Assembly (NCBI GenBank): GCA_021811865.1 | Contig: JAKAQB010000002.1 | Location: 62,001-126,000, forward strand | Length of the DNA: 64,000 nucleotides | Reading direction: 5' to 3' | Origin: Actinomycetes bacterium | Lineage (GTDB): Bacteria > Actinomycetota > Acidimicrobiia > Acidimicrobiales > Palsa-688 | In this document: one piece after another, positions 8,435 to 15,842 of the stretch | Layout: every line of letters begins with the position of its first letter | Position numbering within the stretch: the first letter of the stretch is position 1 | Position numbers and translations under genes: made by a program | Notes under the pieces: generated by a model | Told to the model about the DNA's origin: nothing | Databases searched by the model: none | What the model saw: only the letters and a program-made list of their open reading frames with translations

Positions 8435-8682
8435 CGAGGATCTGCCACGGCGACTGCGGCCGCTGCGATTGCGTCGTCCATCTCGTCGATGCCGACCGGA
8501 CGCGACGGGCGCGGCACGGATCCCTTCAGGTCCCTGATGGACGCTGCTTCCGGGTGGATCTCGTACCCACCCGTGGCGGTGGGTACGAAGGCGAGCCTCG
8601 ATCCGGGCCGAAGGCCGAGCTTGGTGCGCACGTCGACCGGGATGGTGACCTGGCCCTTGCTGGTAACGGTCGCAGACGGCAT
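8431..8682 (-). CDS. AbrB/SpoVT-fold antitoxin (VapB-like)
   Basis: 83 residues from ATG 8682. The swapped-hairpin AbrB DNA-binding domain fills residues 3-45: ATVTSKGQVTIPVDVRTKLG followed by LRPGSRLAFVP. The rest is an acidic tail (GIDEMDDAIAAAA) suited to binding the toxin. Start is fixed by AAGGAG eight bases upstream. That ribosome site lies in one arm of a perfect inverted repeat, suggesting autoregulation. Confidence 0.88.
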   Translation of the reverse strand: MPSATVTSKGQVTIPVDVRTKLGLRPGSRLAFVPTATGGYEIHPEAASIRDLKGSVPRPSRPVGIDEMDDAIAAAAVAVADPR

Positions 8683-8684
8683 GA

Positions 8685-8709
8685 CTCTCCTTACTACAGG
8701 TAAGGAGAG
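8685..8709 (-). promoter_or_regulatory. perfect 10-bp inverted repeat covering the antitoxin ribosome site
   Basis: CTCTCCTTAC, five spacer bases, then GTAAGGAGAG. On the minus strand the second arm contains the GGAG ribosome site that ends just before ATG 8682. As DNA it is a good operator for the dimeric AbrB-fold antitoxin; as RNA it would form a hairpin hiding the ribosome site. It lies between the two divergent toxin-antitoxin modules. Confidence 0.65.
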
Positions 8710-8745
8710 CTTACAGGCATGAGCGGTGGCAAAGAGGTCGTTCGG

Positions 8746-8751
8746 TATGAT
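8746..8751 (+). promoter_or_regulatory. -10 element (TATGAT) for the second antitoxin, leaderless type
   Basis: TATGAT ends exactly seven bases before ATG 8759, and there is no Shine-Dalgarno sequence. This supports ATG 8759 rather than the upstream in-frame start at 8726. Confidence 0.55.
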
Positions 8752-8758
8752 CGCTGGT

Positions 8759-8989
8759 ATGACGATGTCCAAGATCGCCGTGACCCTTCCTGCCGGGCTC
8801 GTTGAGCAAGCCCAGCGGGCTGTCGCCGAAGGTCGGGCTACCAGCGTCAGCGCCTACGTCGCGCGGGCCCTGGAGGACCGCGCCAAGCTTGACGAGCTGG
8901 CATCCCTGCTCGACGCGATGCTCGCGGAGTCAGGCGGGCCGCTCACGCCGGCCGAGCAGCGGGAGGCCGACCGGGTGCTCGGCCGATGA
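8759..8989 (+). CDS. ribbon-helix-helix antitoxin (VapB-like)
   Basis: 76 residues. The N-terminal strand and helices (SKIAVTLPAGLVEQAQRAVA, then TSVSAYVARALED) have the pattern of a ribbon-helix-helix DNA-binding antitoxin. The C-terminal part (TPAEQREADRVLG) would wrap the toxin. Its stop overlaps the PIN gene start by ATGA. It is divergent from the AbrB-type module next door. Confidence 0.8.
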   Translation: MTMSKIAVTLPAGLVEQAQRAVAEGRATSVSAYVARALEDRAKLDELASLLDAMLAESGGPLTPAEQREADRVLGR

Positions 8990-9363
8990 GCGGTGCCGTG
9001 CTCGACGCTGGCGCCCTCATCGCATTCGAGCGCGGCGACCGCGCTGTGGTCGCTGTCGTTGCCCGAGCCGTCGAGCACGGCGACGAGCTCGCCATCCCGG
9101 CCGGGGTTGTCGCTCAGGTCTGGCGGGATGGTCGCCGCCAGGTTCGCCTGGCACGCCTGCTGGCCTCGGACGCCAGCGCCGTGATCTCCCTCGACGACCG
9201 TCGATCCCGGGCCGCAGGGCAGCTGTGCGGCGTCTCTCGCACGAGCGACGTCATCGACGCCTCGGTAGCCCTGCTTGCCCGCGAGCGTCACGTCGCCGTG
9301 CTCACCTCCGACCCCGAGGACCTCCGGCACCTCGACGCCACCTTGGAGCTCGTCACCGTCTGA
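8986..9363 (+). CDS. PIN-domain ribonuclease toxin (VapC-like), second copy
   Basis: 125 residues. N-terminal acidic residue in AVLDAGALIAFERGD; later acidic positions in SDVIDASVALLARE and VLTSDPEDLRHL. It is clearly different in sequence from the first PIN toxin, so the two modules are not a recent duplication. Translationally coupled to the ribbon-helix-helix antitoxin. Confidence 0.85.
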   Translation: MSGAVLDAGALIAFERGDRAVVAVVARAVEHGDELAIPAGVVAQVWRDGRRQVRLARLLASDASAVISLDDRRSRAAGQLCGVSRTSDVIDASVALLARERHVAVLTSDPEDLRHLDATLELVTV

Positions 9364-9511
9364 GCCTGAGCCTGAGGCTCCCGCGCCCTGACGACGACGA
9401 CGAACGGTGACGGGGCGCTGATCTCAGGCGCGCCATCGGACCTGGGCACCCTGGCGCGGTGGCGGGCCGCGAGCGCGAGGCCGGCGTCGATGGCGTCGGG
9501 GGCCCTGGTGG
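9364..9511. other. intergenic, possible terminator region
   Basis: Just after the PIN gene, GAGCCT (9362-9367) and AGGCTC (9375-9380) could pair, and a second possible pairing brings GCGCCC and GGGGCGC together around the CGACGACGACGA tract. No T-run follows either. No coding-like frame seen. Confidence 0.3.
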
Positions 9512-9567
9512 TTGACCAGGTGGGGGGAAAGGGCGTATCGTGGTGGGAAGTGGCGCGAAGGGGTGGG
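9512..9567 (+). promoter_or_regulatory. mraZ promoter with TGGG repeats
   Basis: TTGACC (9512-9517) and TATCGT (9536-9541) are separated by 18 bases, a good housekeeping-sigma promoter that would drive the division cluster. TGGG occurs at 9521, 9544 and 9564. MraZ represses its own operon in other bacteria by binding TGGG-type repeats spaced by helical turns; the 9544/9564 pair fits a 20-bp spacing, the first does not fit exactly. Confidence 0.5.
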
Positions 9568-9612
9568 CCCGGAGCGTGGCGGAGGACGAAAGCCGAGTGA
9601 CCAGTGGGGCCG

Positions 9613-10047
9613 ATGTTCTTCGGGAGGTACGAGCACTCCCTGGATGCGAAGGGACGAGTCGTCCTGCCGGCGCGCTTCCGTGCGGGCTTCGACACGAAGG
9701 CCCACCTGACGCAATACCTGGACGGCTGCCTCGCTCTGTGGACTCCCGACGAGTTCAACAAGCGATTCGTGGAGTTCTCCCAGTCACAGGAGCGGGGGAC
9801 GGCGCATCGGCACCTGGCCCGCTTCTGGTCCGCCGGGGTGATCGAGGTGGACATCGACCGGCAGGGCCGGGTCGGCCCGGTGCCTGGCCACCTGAAGGAG
9901 TACGCCCATCTCGACCGCAACGTGCTCGTCGTCGGGGCGATGGAGCGCATCGAGCTGTGGGACCCGCAGGAGTGGGAGACGCGGGTGCAGCCGGCGGAGG
10001 CCGACCTCCGCAACCCGCCAGACCCCGTAGACCCCGCAAGGAGCTGA
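9613..10047 (+). CDS. mraZ: MraZ transcriptional regulator of the division cluster
   Basis: 144 residues from ATG 9613. Two swapped-hairpin (AbrB-like) repeats: MFFGRYEHSLDAKGRVVLPA at the N-terminus and IDRQGRVGPVPGHLKEYAHL in the second half, with the typical VLVVGAMERIELWDPQEW ending. In-frame GTG 9604 is an alternative start, but the family normally begins MFxGxYxHSLDxKGR. It is the first gene of the cluster and a probable autoregulator through the upstream TGGG repeats. Confidence 0.95.
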   Translation: MFFGRYEHSLDAKGRVVLPARFRAGFDTKAHLTQYLDGCLALWTPDEFNKRFVEFSQSQERGTAHRHLARFWSAGVIEVDIDRQGRVGPVPGHLKEYAHLDRNVLVVGAMERIELWDPQEWETRVQPAEADLRNPPDPVDPARS

Positions 10048-10202
10048 GCGGCCACGGCCGGCACCCTGCGATCTTCGACACCGTGGTGGCTGGGCTCGTG
10101 CGCAGCCTCTCGACCGGCAGGGTGGGAGTCCCCTTCTCCGCCCGCTTCCACTCCGCGCGTCCGGGGAGACATCCCGGCGGCACGCTGGTCGGGGGGCTGC
10201 GG

Positions 10203-11171
10203 ATGAGCCCGGCCCCGGAATATGGTCACCGGCCCGTCATGCTCGAAGAGATCGTCGAGCTCCTCGAGCCCGTCCCCGACGGCGTGCTCCTCGACGGCAC
10301 AGTCGGCGGGGCCGGGCACGCCCGGGCGCTCCTCGAAGCGCATCCCGGGCTTCGTCTCGTCGCGATCGACCGCGACCCCGAGGCCATCGCGGCAGCGTCC
10401 GCGGCGCTCGGAGCTTTCGGGGAGCGGGCGACGATCGTGCATGCCCGCTTCGACGAGGTCGGCGTCGTGCTGGACCGTTTGGGCGTCCCGGCCGTCTCCG
10501 CCGCCCTGCTCGACCTGGGCGTGAGCTCCTGGCAGCTCGACCGGCCCGAGCGCGGGTTCGGCTACCGGGCTACCGGCCCGCTCGACATGCGGATGGACCC
10601 GGGTGCTGGGAGGTCAGCAGCCGACCTCGCAAACGAGTTGCCCGCCGGCGAGCTGGCCCGCATCCTCCGGGAGTACGGCGACGAGCGGTTCGCCGCCCGC
10701 ATCGCCCGGGCCATCGTCGATGCCCGGCCGGTCGTCTCCACCGGACAGCTGGCCGACGTCGTGCGCGACGCCATCCCCGCCGCCACCCGTCGTCGCGGCG
10801 GCCATCCCGCCCGCCGCAGCTTCCAGGCGCTGCGCATCGCCGTCAACGACGAGCTGCAGATCCTGCCCGGGACCGTCGACACGCTGGTCGATCGCCTCCA
10901 GCCGGGCGGCAGGATCGCCGTCCTCTCCTACCACTCGGGGGAGGACCGGATCGTCAAGGACCGCTTGCGGTGGGCGGCCACCGGCGGCTGCACCTGCCCT
11001 CCGGGCATGCCCTGCGTGTGCGGGGCGGAGCCGCTCGTCCGCCTGCTTGGCCGGGGCGCCCGGCGCCCCACCGGTGCCGAGATCGCCGACAACCGCCGGG
11101 CCGAGAGCGCCCGGCTGCGCGCCGCCGAGCGCCTCACCCCGCCCGACACACCCATTCAGGACCAGCCATGA
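10203..11171 (+). CDS. rsmH: 16S rRNA (cytosine1402-N4)-methyltransferase RsmH
   Basis: 322 residues from ATG 10203, with GGGGGG upstream. HRPVMLEEIVELL, SAM motif LLDGTVGGAGHARALLE, DRDPEAIAAA, LLDLGVSSWQLDRPERGFGY, RRSFQALRIAVNDEL and the late motif VLSYHSGEDRIVKDRL are all present. It methylates C1402 of 16S rRNA. The frame is open further upstream, but the 155 bases after mraZ do not look like RsmH. Its stop overlaps ftsL by ATGA. Confidence 0.96.
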   Translation: MSPAPEYGHRPVMLEEIVELLEPVPDGVLLDGTVGGAGHARALLEAHPGLRLVAIDRDPEAIAAASAALGAFGERATIVHARFDEVGVVLDRLGVPAVSAALLDLGVSSWQLDRPERGFGYRATGPLDMRMDPGAGRSAADLANELPAGELARILREYGDERFAARIARAIVDARPVVSTGQLADVVRDAIPAATRRRGGHPARRSFQALRIAVNDELQILPGTVDTLVDRLQPGGRIAVLSYHSGEDRIVKDRLRWAATGGCTCPPGMPCVCGAEPLVRLLGRGARRPTGAEIADNRRAESARLRAAERLTPPDTPIQDQP

Positions 11172-12004
11172 CCACCACCCTCGACCGAACCCGTACGTCC
11201 CGCGCACCGATGGGACGCCGCCAGCACAGCCGGCGCGCCGACCCAACCGGGTCCAGGCGGACCGAGGCGCGCGCCGCCATGTCGGCGCAAGGTCGAGCCC
11301 AGCTCCGTGCGGGGTCGACGAGCGGTGGCCTGGCCGCTCGGGCCGCCGCGGCGCGAGCCCGGCGGGAGCCTGGTACTGGCGCGACCACGCCGCCGGCGCC
11401 GGCGAGGAGACCGGCGTCCGTGGCGAGCCGGGTCCCGGTGGCGCCCCGCCGCCCCGGCGCCGGCAGGACGCTGGCGGGTGACGACACGACCGGATCCCGG
11501 CGGCGCCCGCCGATCCTCCGCCGGCCGGAGGCCCTGGCCGAGACGGCGGTCCGGCGGGGCGGGGGGGCGGCCGCCGCGGCAGCCCTGCGCGCCCCGGACC
11601 GTGAGCCGGTGGAGCGCCGGCACCTGGAGCTCGTCGAGCCCCGACGCCGCGCCGGTGGTGGCCGGAAGCGAGCCCGCCTGTTGCTGGCGGGGCTTTCGGC
11701 GCTGGGAATCGTCACCGTGTTCGGGCTCGTCGCCCTGCACGTGGTCTCGGCCGAGAAGCAGTTCCAGATCGACCGCCTCGCCGCGCAGGAGCAGCAGCTC
11801 CAGAACACGTACTCCGACCTGCGCCTGCAGGTCGACGTCCTGGACACGCCGCAGCGGGTCCTGTCGGAGGCGCAGCACCTGGGCATGGTGCAGCCCTCGT
11901 CGGTCACCTTCCTGCGCGTCCGTGGTGGCGCCCCCGCAACGGGCGCTCCGTCGGGGCCGTCTGACTGGACGAAGATGAAGGCCGTGTTGGCAGGCAACCC
12001 GTGA
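11168..12004 (+). CDS. ftsL: FtsL-like cell division protein
   Basis: 278 residues, long for FtsL because of a ~170-residue basic and proline/alanine-rich cytoplasmic N-terminus. One transmembrane segment (LLLAGLSALGIVTVFGLVAL) is followed by a coiled coil (EKQFQIDRLAAQEQQLQNTY) and the short membrane-distal tail (TPQRVLSEAQHLGMVQPSS). This is the FtsL/DivIC architecture; identity rests on architecture and position between rsmH and murE. FtsL bridges FtsQ and the septal synthase FtsW-FtsI. The gene that normally follows, ftsI, is absent here. Confidence 0.8.
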   Translation: MTTTLDRTRTSRAPMGRRQHSRRADPTGSRRTEARAAMSAQGRAQLRAGSTSGGLAARAAAARARREPGTGATTPPAPARRPASVASRVPVAPRRPGAGRTLAGDDTTGSRRRPPILRRPEALAETAVRRGGGAAAAAALRAPDREPVERRHLELVEPRRRAGGGRKRARLLLAGLSALGIVTVFGLVALHVVSAEKQFQIDRLAAQEQQLQNTYSDLRLQVDVLDTPQRVLSEAQHLGMVQPSSVTFLRVRGGAPATGAPSGPSDWTKMKAVLAGNP

Positions 12005-12043
12005 TCGGGTTCTCCCTGGTCACCTGGGCCGGTCACTGACGCC

Positions 12044-13495
12044 GTGCAGCTCGATCGGCTGGTCGAGCGAGCACTCGCGGGGACCGGGCTCGTCGTCGAA
12101 GTGCTCGGCGACGCCGGCGTCGACATCGTCTCCGTCAGCATGGACTCGCGGCGGGTGGTGCCCGGAGCCATCTTCGCGTGCGTGCCCGGCGCCACCGCCG
12201 ACGGCCACGCCTTCGCCCCGGCCGCTGTGGGTGCCGGTGCGGTGGCGCTGCTGTGCGAGCGGCCAGTCGACCTAGGGGTGCCTCAGGTCGTCGTGCATTC
12301 GGTGCGCGCCGCGCTCGGCCCGGTCGCTGCCGCTGTGCATGGGTGGCCGGCCGACGACCTGATCGTCGTCGGGGTCACGGGGACCAACGGGAAGACCACG
12401 ACGTGCGTCCTCTTGGCGGCGGTGTTCGAGGCCCACGGCTGGCGGTCGGCAGCCGTCGGGACGCTCAGCCAGGCACGGACGACCCCCGAAGCCCCCGACC
12501 TCCAGCAGCGCCTCGCCGAGTTGCGGCGGGACGGGCACCGTGCGGTAGCCATGGAGGTCTCCTCCCACGCCCTCGACCAGCACCGCGTCGGCGGCGTCCA
12601 CTTCGCCGCTGGAGTGCTCACCAACGTGACGCAGGACCACCTCGACTACCACGGGACGATGGAGCGCTACTTCGAGGCCAAGGCCCGGCTCTTCGAGCCC
12701 GGCCGCACCCGCCTCGCCGTCGTCAACCGCGACGACCCGTGGGCTCGCCGCCTCGCCGCCGGGCTCGAAGGCGGTCCCGTGCGGGTCGTCACCTACGGCC
12801 TCGACGACGCCGCCGGCCTCGACATCGCCGCCGGCGGCAGCAACTTCACCTGGCGGGGCCAACCGATGCGCGTCGCCCTCGGCGGCCGGTTTAACGTGGC
12901 CAACGCCCTGGCGGCCGCCACCTGCGCCGGCGAGCTGGGGGTGCCGGCGTCGGAGATCGCCACCGGGCTGGCCGAGGTGCGGACGGTGCGGGGCCGGTTC
13001 GAGCGGATCGACGCCGGGCAACCGTTCACCGTGCTCGTCGACTATGCCCACACACCCGACGGGCTCCGCCAGGTGCTCGCCGCGGCGAGGGAGTTGGCGG
13101 GGGGACGGGTGGTGGTGGTGTTCGGGGCGGGCGGTGACCGCGATCGTGAGAAGCGCCCGGAGATGGGGATGGTGGCCGCCCAGCTGGCGGACCTGGCGGT
13201 GGTGACATCCGACAACCCTCGGAGCGAGGATCCTGGAGCCATCATCGCCGAGGTGGTCAGCGGCGCCGGCGACGTCACCCGGGTCCGGATCATCCCCGAT
13301 CGCGCCGAGGCCATCGAGACGGCCGTCTGGGTCGCCGGCCCCGGCGACGTCGTGGTCATAGCCGGGAAGGGCCACGAACCCGGTCAGGAGATGGGCGGCC
13401 AGGTCCGGCCGTTCGACGACGCCGAGGTTGCCCGCCACGCGCTGGAGCGGCTGCAGCTGCACCGGGCGCATTGGGGCCCGGTCTGCCCCGGATGA
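12044..13495 (+). CDS. murE: UDP-MurNAc-L-Ala-D-Glu:meso-diaminopimelate ligase MurE
   Basis: 483 residues from GTG 12044. ATP loop VGVTGTNGKTTTCVLL, carbamylated-lysine region with AKARLF, VDYAHTPDGLRQVL, and the meso-DAP recognition motif SDNPRSEDP near residue 389, which marks a meso-DAP rather than lysine enzyme. It adds the third residue of the peptidoglycan stem peptide. No clear ribosome site precedes the GTG; 39 bases separate it from ftsL. The stop overlaps mraY by ATGA, so murF is not inserted as it usually is. Confidence 0.96.
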   Translation: MQLDRLVERALAGTGLVVEVLGDAGVDIVSVSMDSRRVVPGAIFACVPGATADGHAFAPAAVGAGAVALLCERPVDLGVPQVVVHSVRAALGPVAAAVHGWPADDLIVVGVTGTNGKTTTCVLLAAVFEAHGWRSAAVGTLSQARTTPEAPDLQQRLAELRRDGHRAVAMEVSSHALDQHRVGGVHFAAGVLTNVTQDHLDYHGTMERYFEAKARLFEPGRTRLAVVNRDDPWARRLAAGLEGGPVRVVTYGLDDAAGLDIAAGGSNFTWRGQPMRVALGGRFNVANALAAATCAGELGVPASEIATGLAEVRTVRGRFERIDAGQPFTVLVDYAHTPDGLRQVLAAARELAGGRVVVVFGAGGDRDREKRPEMGMVAAQLADLAVVTSDNPRSEDPGAIIAEVVSGAGDVTRVRIIPDRAEAIETAVWVAGPGDVVVIAGKGHEPGQEMGGQVRPFDDAEVARHALERLQLHRAHWGPVCPG

Positions 13496-14532
13496 TCGCG
13501 TTGCTGATCGCCGGTGCCGTCGGCCTGCTCGGCAGCCTGATGGGCACCCCGGTGCTCATCTCGGTGCTGCGGCGGCGCAGCATCGGCCAGCACATCCGCG
13601 AGGACGGACCCCGGGGCCACCACGAGAAGGCCGGCACTCCCACGATGGGGGGCATCGCGATCATCGGCGCGGGCGTGACCGGCTATCTGGCCGCCCACGC
13701 CGAACGCATCCAGATCTTCACGAGCCGGGGACTGGTGGCCTGCGCCGCCATCTGCCTGTTCGGGCTCGTGGGCTTCGCCGACGACTGGCTCAAGGTGAGC
13801 CGGCAGCGCAGCCTGGGGCTCAGCGCCCGGACCAAGGCGGGGGCTTTGCTCGTCGTCTCGGTCGGCTTCGCCGTGGTGGCGGTGCGGGTGCTGCACGTGT
13901 CGACGCGCCTGTCGTTCGTGCGGTTCGACTCGCCGGGCTGGCAGCTCGGCGCCATCGGCTGGGTCGTCCTCGCCGCCCTCGCCCAGCTCGGTACGACCAA
14001 CGCCGTGAACCTGACCGACGGCCTCGACGGCCTGGCGGCGGGGGCGACCGGGTTCTCGTTCGTGAGCTTCACCGTCATCGGCTTCTTCCAGCTCCGGCAC
14101 TTCAGCGTCTACCACAACCCCTACCCCGCCTCCCTGGACGAGGCCGTCCTGGCGTCGGCGATGGTTGGTGCGTGCGCCGGCTTCCTCTGGTGGAACTGCG
14201 CGCCGGCCCGGATCTTCATGGGGGACACGGGCGCGCTGGGGCTCGGCGGTGGCATCGCCGTGCTGGCGCTGCTCGAGAACCTCGACCTGCTCCTCCCGGT
14301 CATCGGCGGGCTGTTCGTGCTCGAGACGCTGTCGGTGATCATCCAGGTGGGCAGCTTCCGGCTCTTCCACCGCCGCGTGTTCCGGATGGCGCCGATCCAC
14401 CACCACTTCGAGCTGGTCGGTTGGCCCGAGACGACGGTGATCGTGCGCTTCTGGATCCTCGCCGCTGCGTTCACGACCCTGGCGGTAGGGGCGTTCTACG
14501 CCGACTACATCGCCCAGCGGGGGGGCCTGTGA
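13492..14532 (+). CDS. mraY: phospho-MurNAc-pentapeptide transferase MraY
   Basis: 346 residues from ATG 13492 (overlapping the murE stop). About ten membrane segments. Family landmarks: KAGTPTMGGIAII, LFGLVGFADDWLK, the magnesium and nucleotide motif NAVNLTDGLDGLAAG, IFMGDTGALGLGGG, and the histidine motif APIHHHFELVGWPE. It makes lipid I from undecaprenyl phosphate and UDP-MurNAc-pentapeptide. The next gene is ftsW; murD, which often sits between, is absent. Confidence 0.96.
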   Translation: MIALLIAGAVGLLGSLMGTPVLISVLRRRSIGQHIREDGPRGHHEKAGTPTMGGIAIIGAGVTGYLAAHAERIQIFTSRGLVACAAICLFGLVGFADDWLKVSRQRSLGLSARTKAGALLVVSVGFAVVAVRVLHVSTRLSFVRFDSPGWQLGAIGWVVLAALAQLGTTNAVNLTDGLDGLAAGATGFSFVSFTVIGFFQLRHFSVYHNPYPASLDEAVLASAMVGACAGFLWWNCAPARIFMGDTGALGLGGGIAVLALLENLDLLLPVIGGLFVLETLSVIIQVGSFRLFHRRVFRMAPIHHHFELVGWPETTVIVRFWILAAAFTTLAVGAFYADYIAQRGGL

Positions 14533-14555
14533 CGGCAGCCGGGAGGAGGAGGGAC

Positions 14556-14600
14556 ATGGTGGCGAGGAACATGGTGGCGAGGAACATGGTGGCGAGGGAA
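14556..14600 (+). repeat. three tandem 15-bp units at the start of ftsW, each with an ATG
   Basis: ATGGTGGCGAGGAAC occurs twice exactly and a third time ending in GAGGGAA, encoding MVARN-MVARN-MVARE. Each unit supplies an in-frame ATG preceded by a GGCGAGG-type purine tract, so three start codons 15 bases apart are possible. A real ribosome site, GGGAGGAGGAGGG, lies before the first. Confidence 0.85.
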
Positions 14601-15842
14601 GTGGTGCCGGCCACTGATGCTCCGGCCGGAGGTCATCGCCGGCGGGCGGCCACGATCGACCTGCGCACGCGGGGCGAGCAGCGCCGGCCGGCCGGCGCCA
14701 GGACCGGCGCCCGCAGCGACGCCCCGGTCCGCCTGAGGCCCCGCCCCCACGCCGGCCGGGGGACGTTCACGCTCCTGGTCCTGCTGCTGTCCGTGCTGAA
14801 CCTCGTCGGCCTCGTCATGGTCCTGTCGGCGTCGTCGGTGGTGTCGATCCACCAGTACGGGTCACCGTGGCACTACTTCGAGCGGCAGGTCCTGTGGCTC
14901 TTGTTCGGGTGCGTCGCCTTCTTCGTCGCCCTCCGCACGGACCGGCGGTGGTGGCGCCGCTTCGCCCGCCCGGCGATGGCCATCTCGGTCCTGGCGCTCT
15001 TCGCCGTCCTCGTGCCCCACGTCGGGCGCAGCGCCTCGGGCGCCTCCCGGTGGCTCGGGACGTCCTCGTTCCAGGTCCAGCCCTCCGAGCTGGCCAAGCT
15101 AACCTTGATCCTCTTCGCCGCCGACGTGCTCGACCGCCGGGCGGCCCGCGGCGAGCGCGGTGACTGGCGCTACCAGATGGGCCCGGTGCTGGCCGTGACC
15201 GGCCTGCTGGCCGCCCTCGTGCTCGCCCAGCCGGACATGGGGACGACCGTGGTGATCGTGGCGATCTCCCTGGCGATGCTGTGCACCGCTGGCATGCCCG
15301 GCCGGCCGCTGGCGGCGCTGCTGGCCTTCGGTGCGGTTGGCGGTGGGCTCATGGCGGTCGCCGCCCCCTACCGCTGGCGCCGGCTCACCGCCTTCCTGCA
15401 CCCGTTCCGCAATGCCAGCAACACCGGCTTCCAGTCGGTGCAGGGCCTGCTCGCCCTCGGTGCCGGTCGCTTGACGGGCGACGGTATCGGGTCCAGCCTC
15501 GCGTCGTGGGGCTACCTGCCCAATGCTCCCACGGACTTCATCTTCGCCGTGATCGGCGAGGAGACTGGTCTGGTCGGCACGCTGCTGATGAGCGGCCTGT
15601 TCCTGGCGCTCGCTGTGGTGGGCGTCCGCATCGCCTGCGGCGCCCGCGACCGGTTCTCCGGCCTGATGGCCGCCGGCGTGACGGCATGGCTGATAGGCCA
15701 GGCCGTCATCAACATCGGGGCGGTCGTGGGGCTCCTGCCGGTGACGGGGGTACCCCTGCCGTTCGTATCGTTCGGGGGATCGTCCTTGGTGCTCACGCTC
15801 TTCGCGGCGGGCATGCTCGGCAACATCGCCCGCCAGCCGTGA
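14556..15842 (+). CDS. ftsW: septal peptidoglycan glycosyltransferase FtsW (SEDS)
   Basis: 428 residues. After a ~65-residue basic cytoplasmic N-terminus come about ten membrane segments. SEDS landmarks: QVQPSELAKLTLILFAAD, LAQPDMGTTVVI, the NAPTDFIFAVIGEETGLVG loop and the C-terminal PLPFVSFGGSSLVLTLFAAG. It polymerises lipid II at the septum with a class B PBP partner, not encoded here. The chosen ATG follows a strong GGAGGAGGAGG; GTG 14529 overlapping the mraY stop is an alternative. FtsW rather than RodA is favoured by position. Confidence 0.92.
   Translation: MVARNMVARNMVAREVVPATDAPAGGHRRRAATIDLRTRGEQRRPAGARTGARSDAPVRLRPRPHAGRGTFTLLVLLLSVLNLVGLVMVLSASSVVSIHQYGSPWHYFERQVLWLLFGCVAFFVALRTDRRWWRRFARPAMAISVLALFAVLVPHVGRSASGASRWLGTSSFQVQPSELAKLTLILFAADVLDRRAARGERGDWRYQMGPVLAVTGLLAALVLAQPDMGTTVVIVAISLAMLCTAGMPGRPLAALLAFGAVGGGLMAVAAPYRWRRLTAFLHPFRNASNTGFQSVQGLLALGAGRLTGDGIGSSLASWGYLPNAPTDFIFAVIGEETGLVGTLLMSGLFLALAVVGVRIACGARDRFSGLMAAGVTAWLIGQAVINIGAVVGLLPVTGVPLPFVSFGGSSLVLTLFAAGMLGNIARQP

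Noticed and set aside
9288..10442. Long minus-strand open frame opposite the PIN toxin and mraZ
   Set aside because: High GC leaves long frames open antisense; composition is Arg/Pro/Ser-rich and it runs antisense to well-supported mraZ and rsmH.
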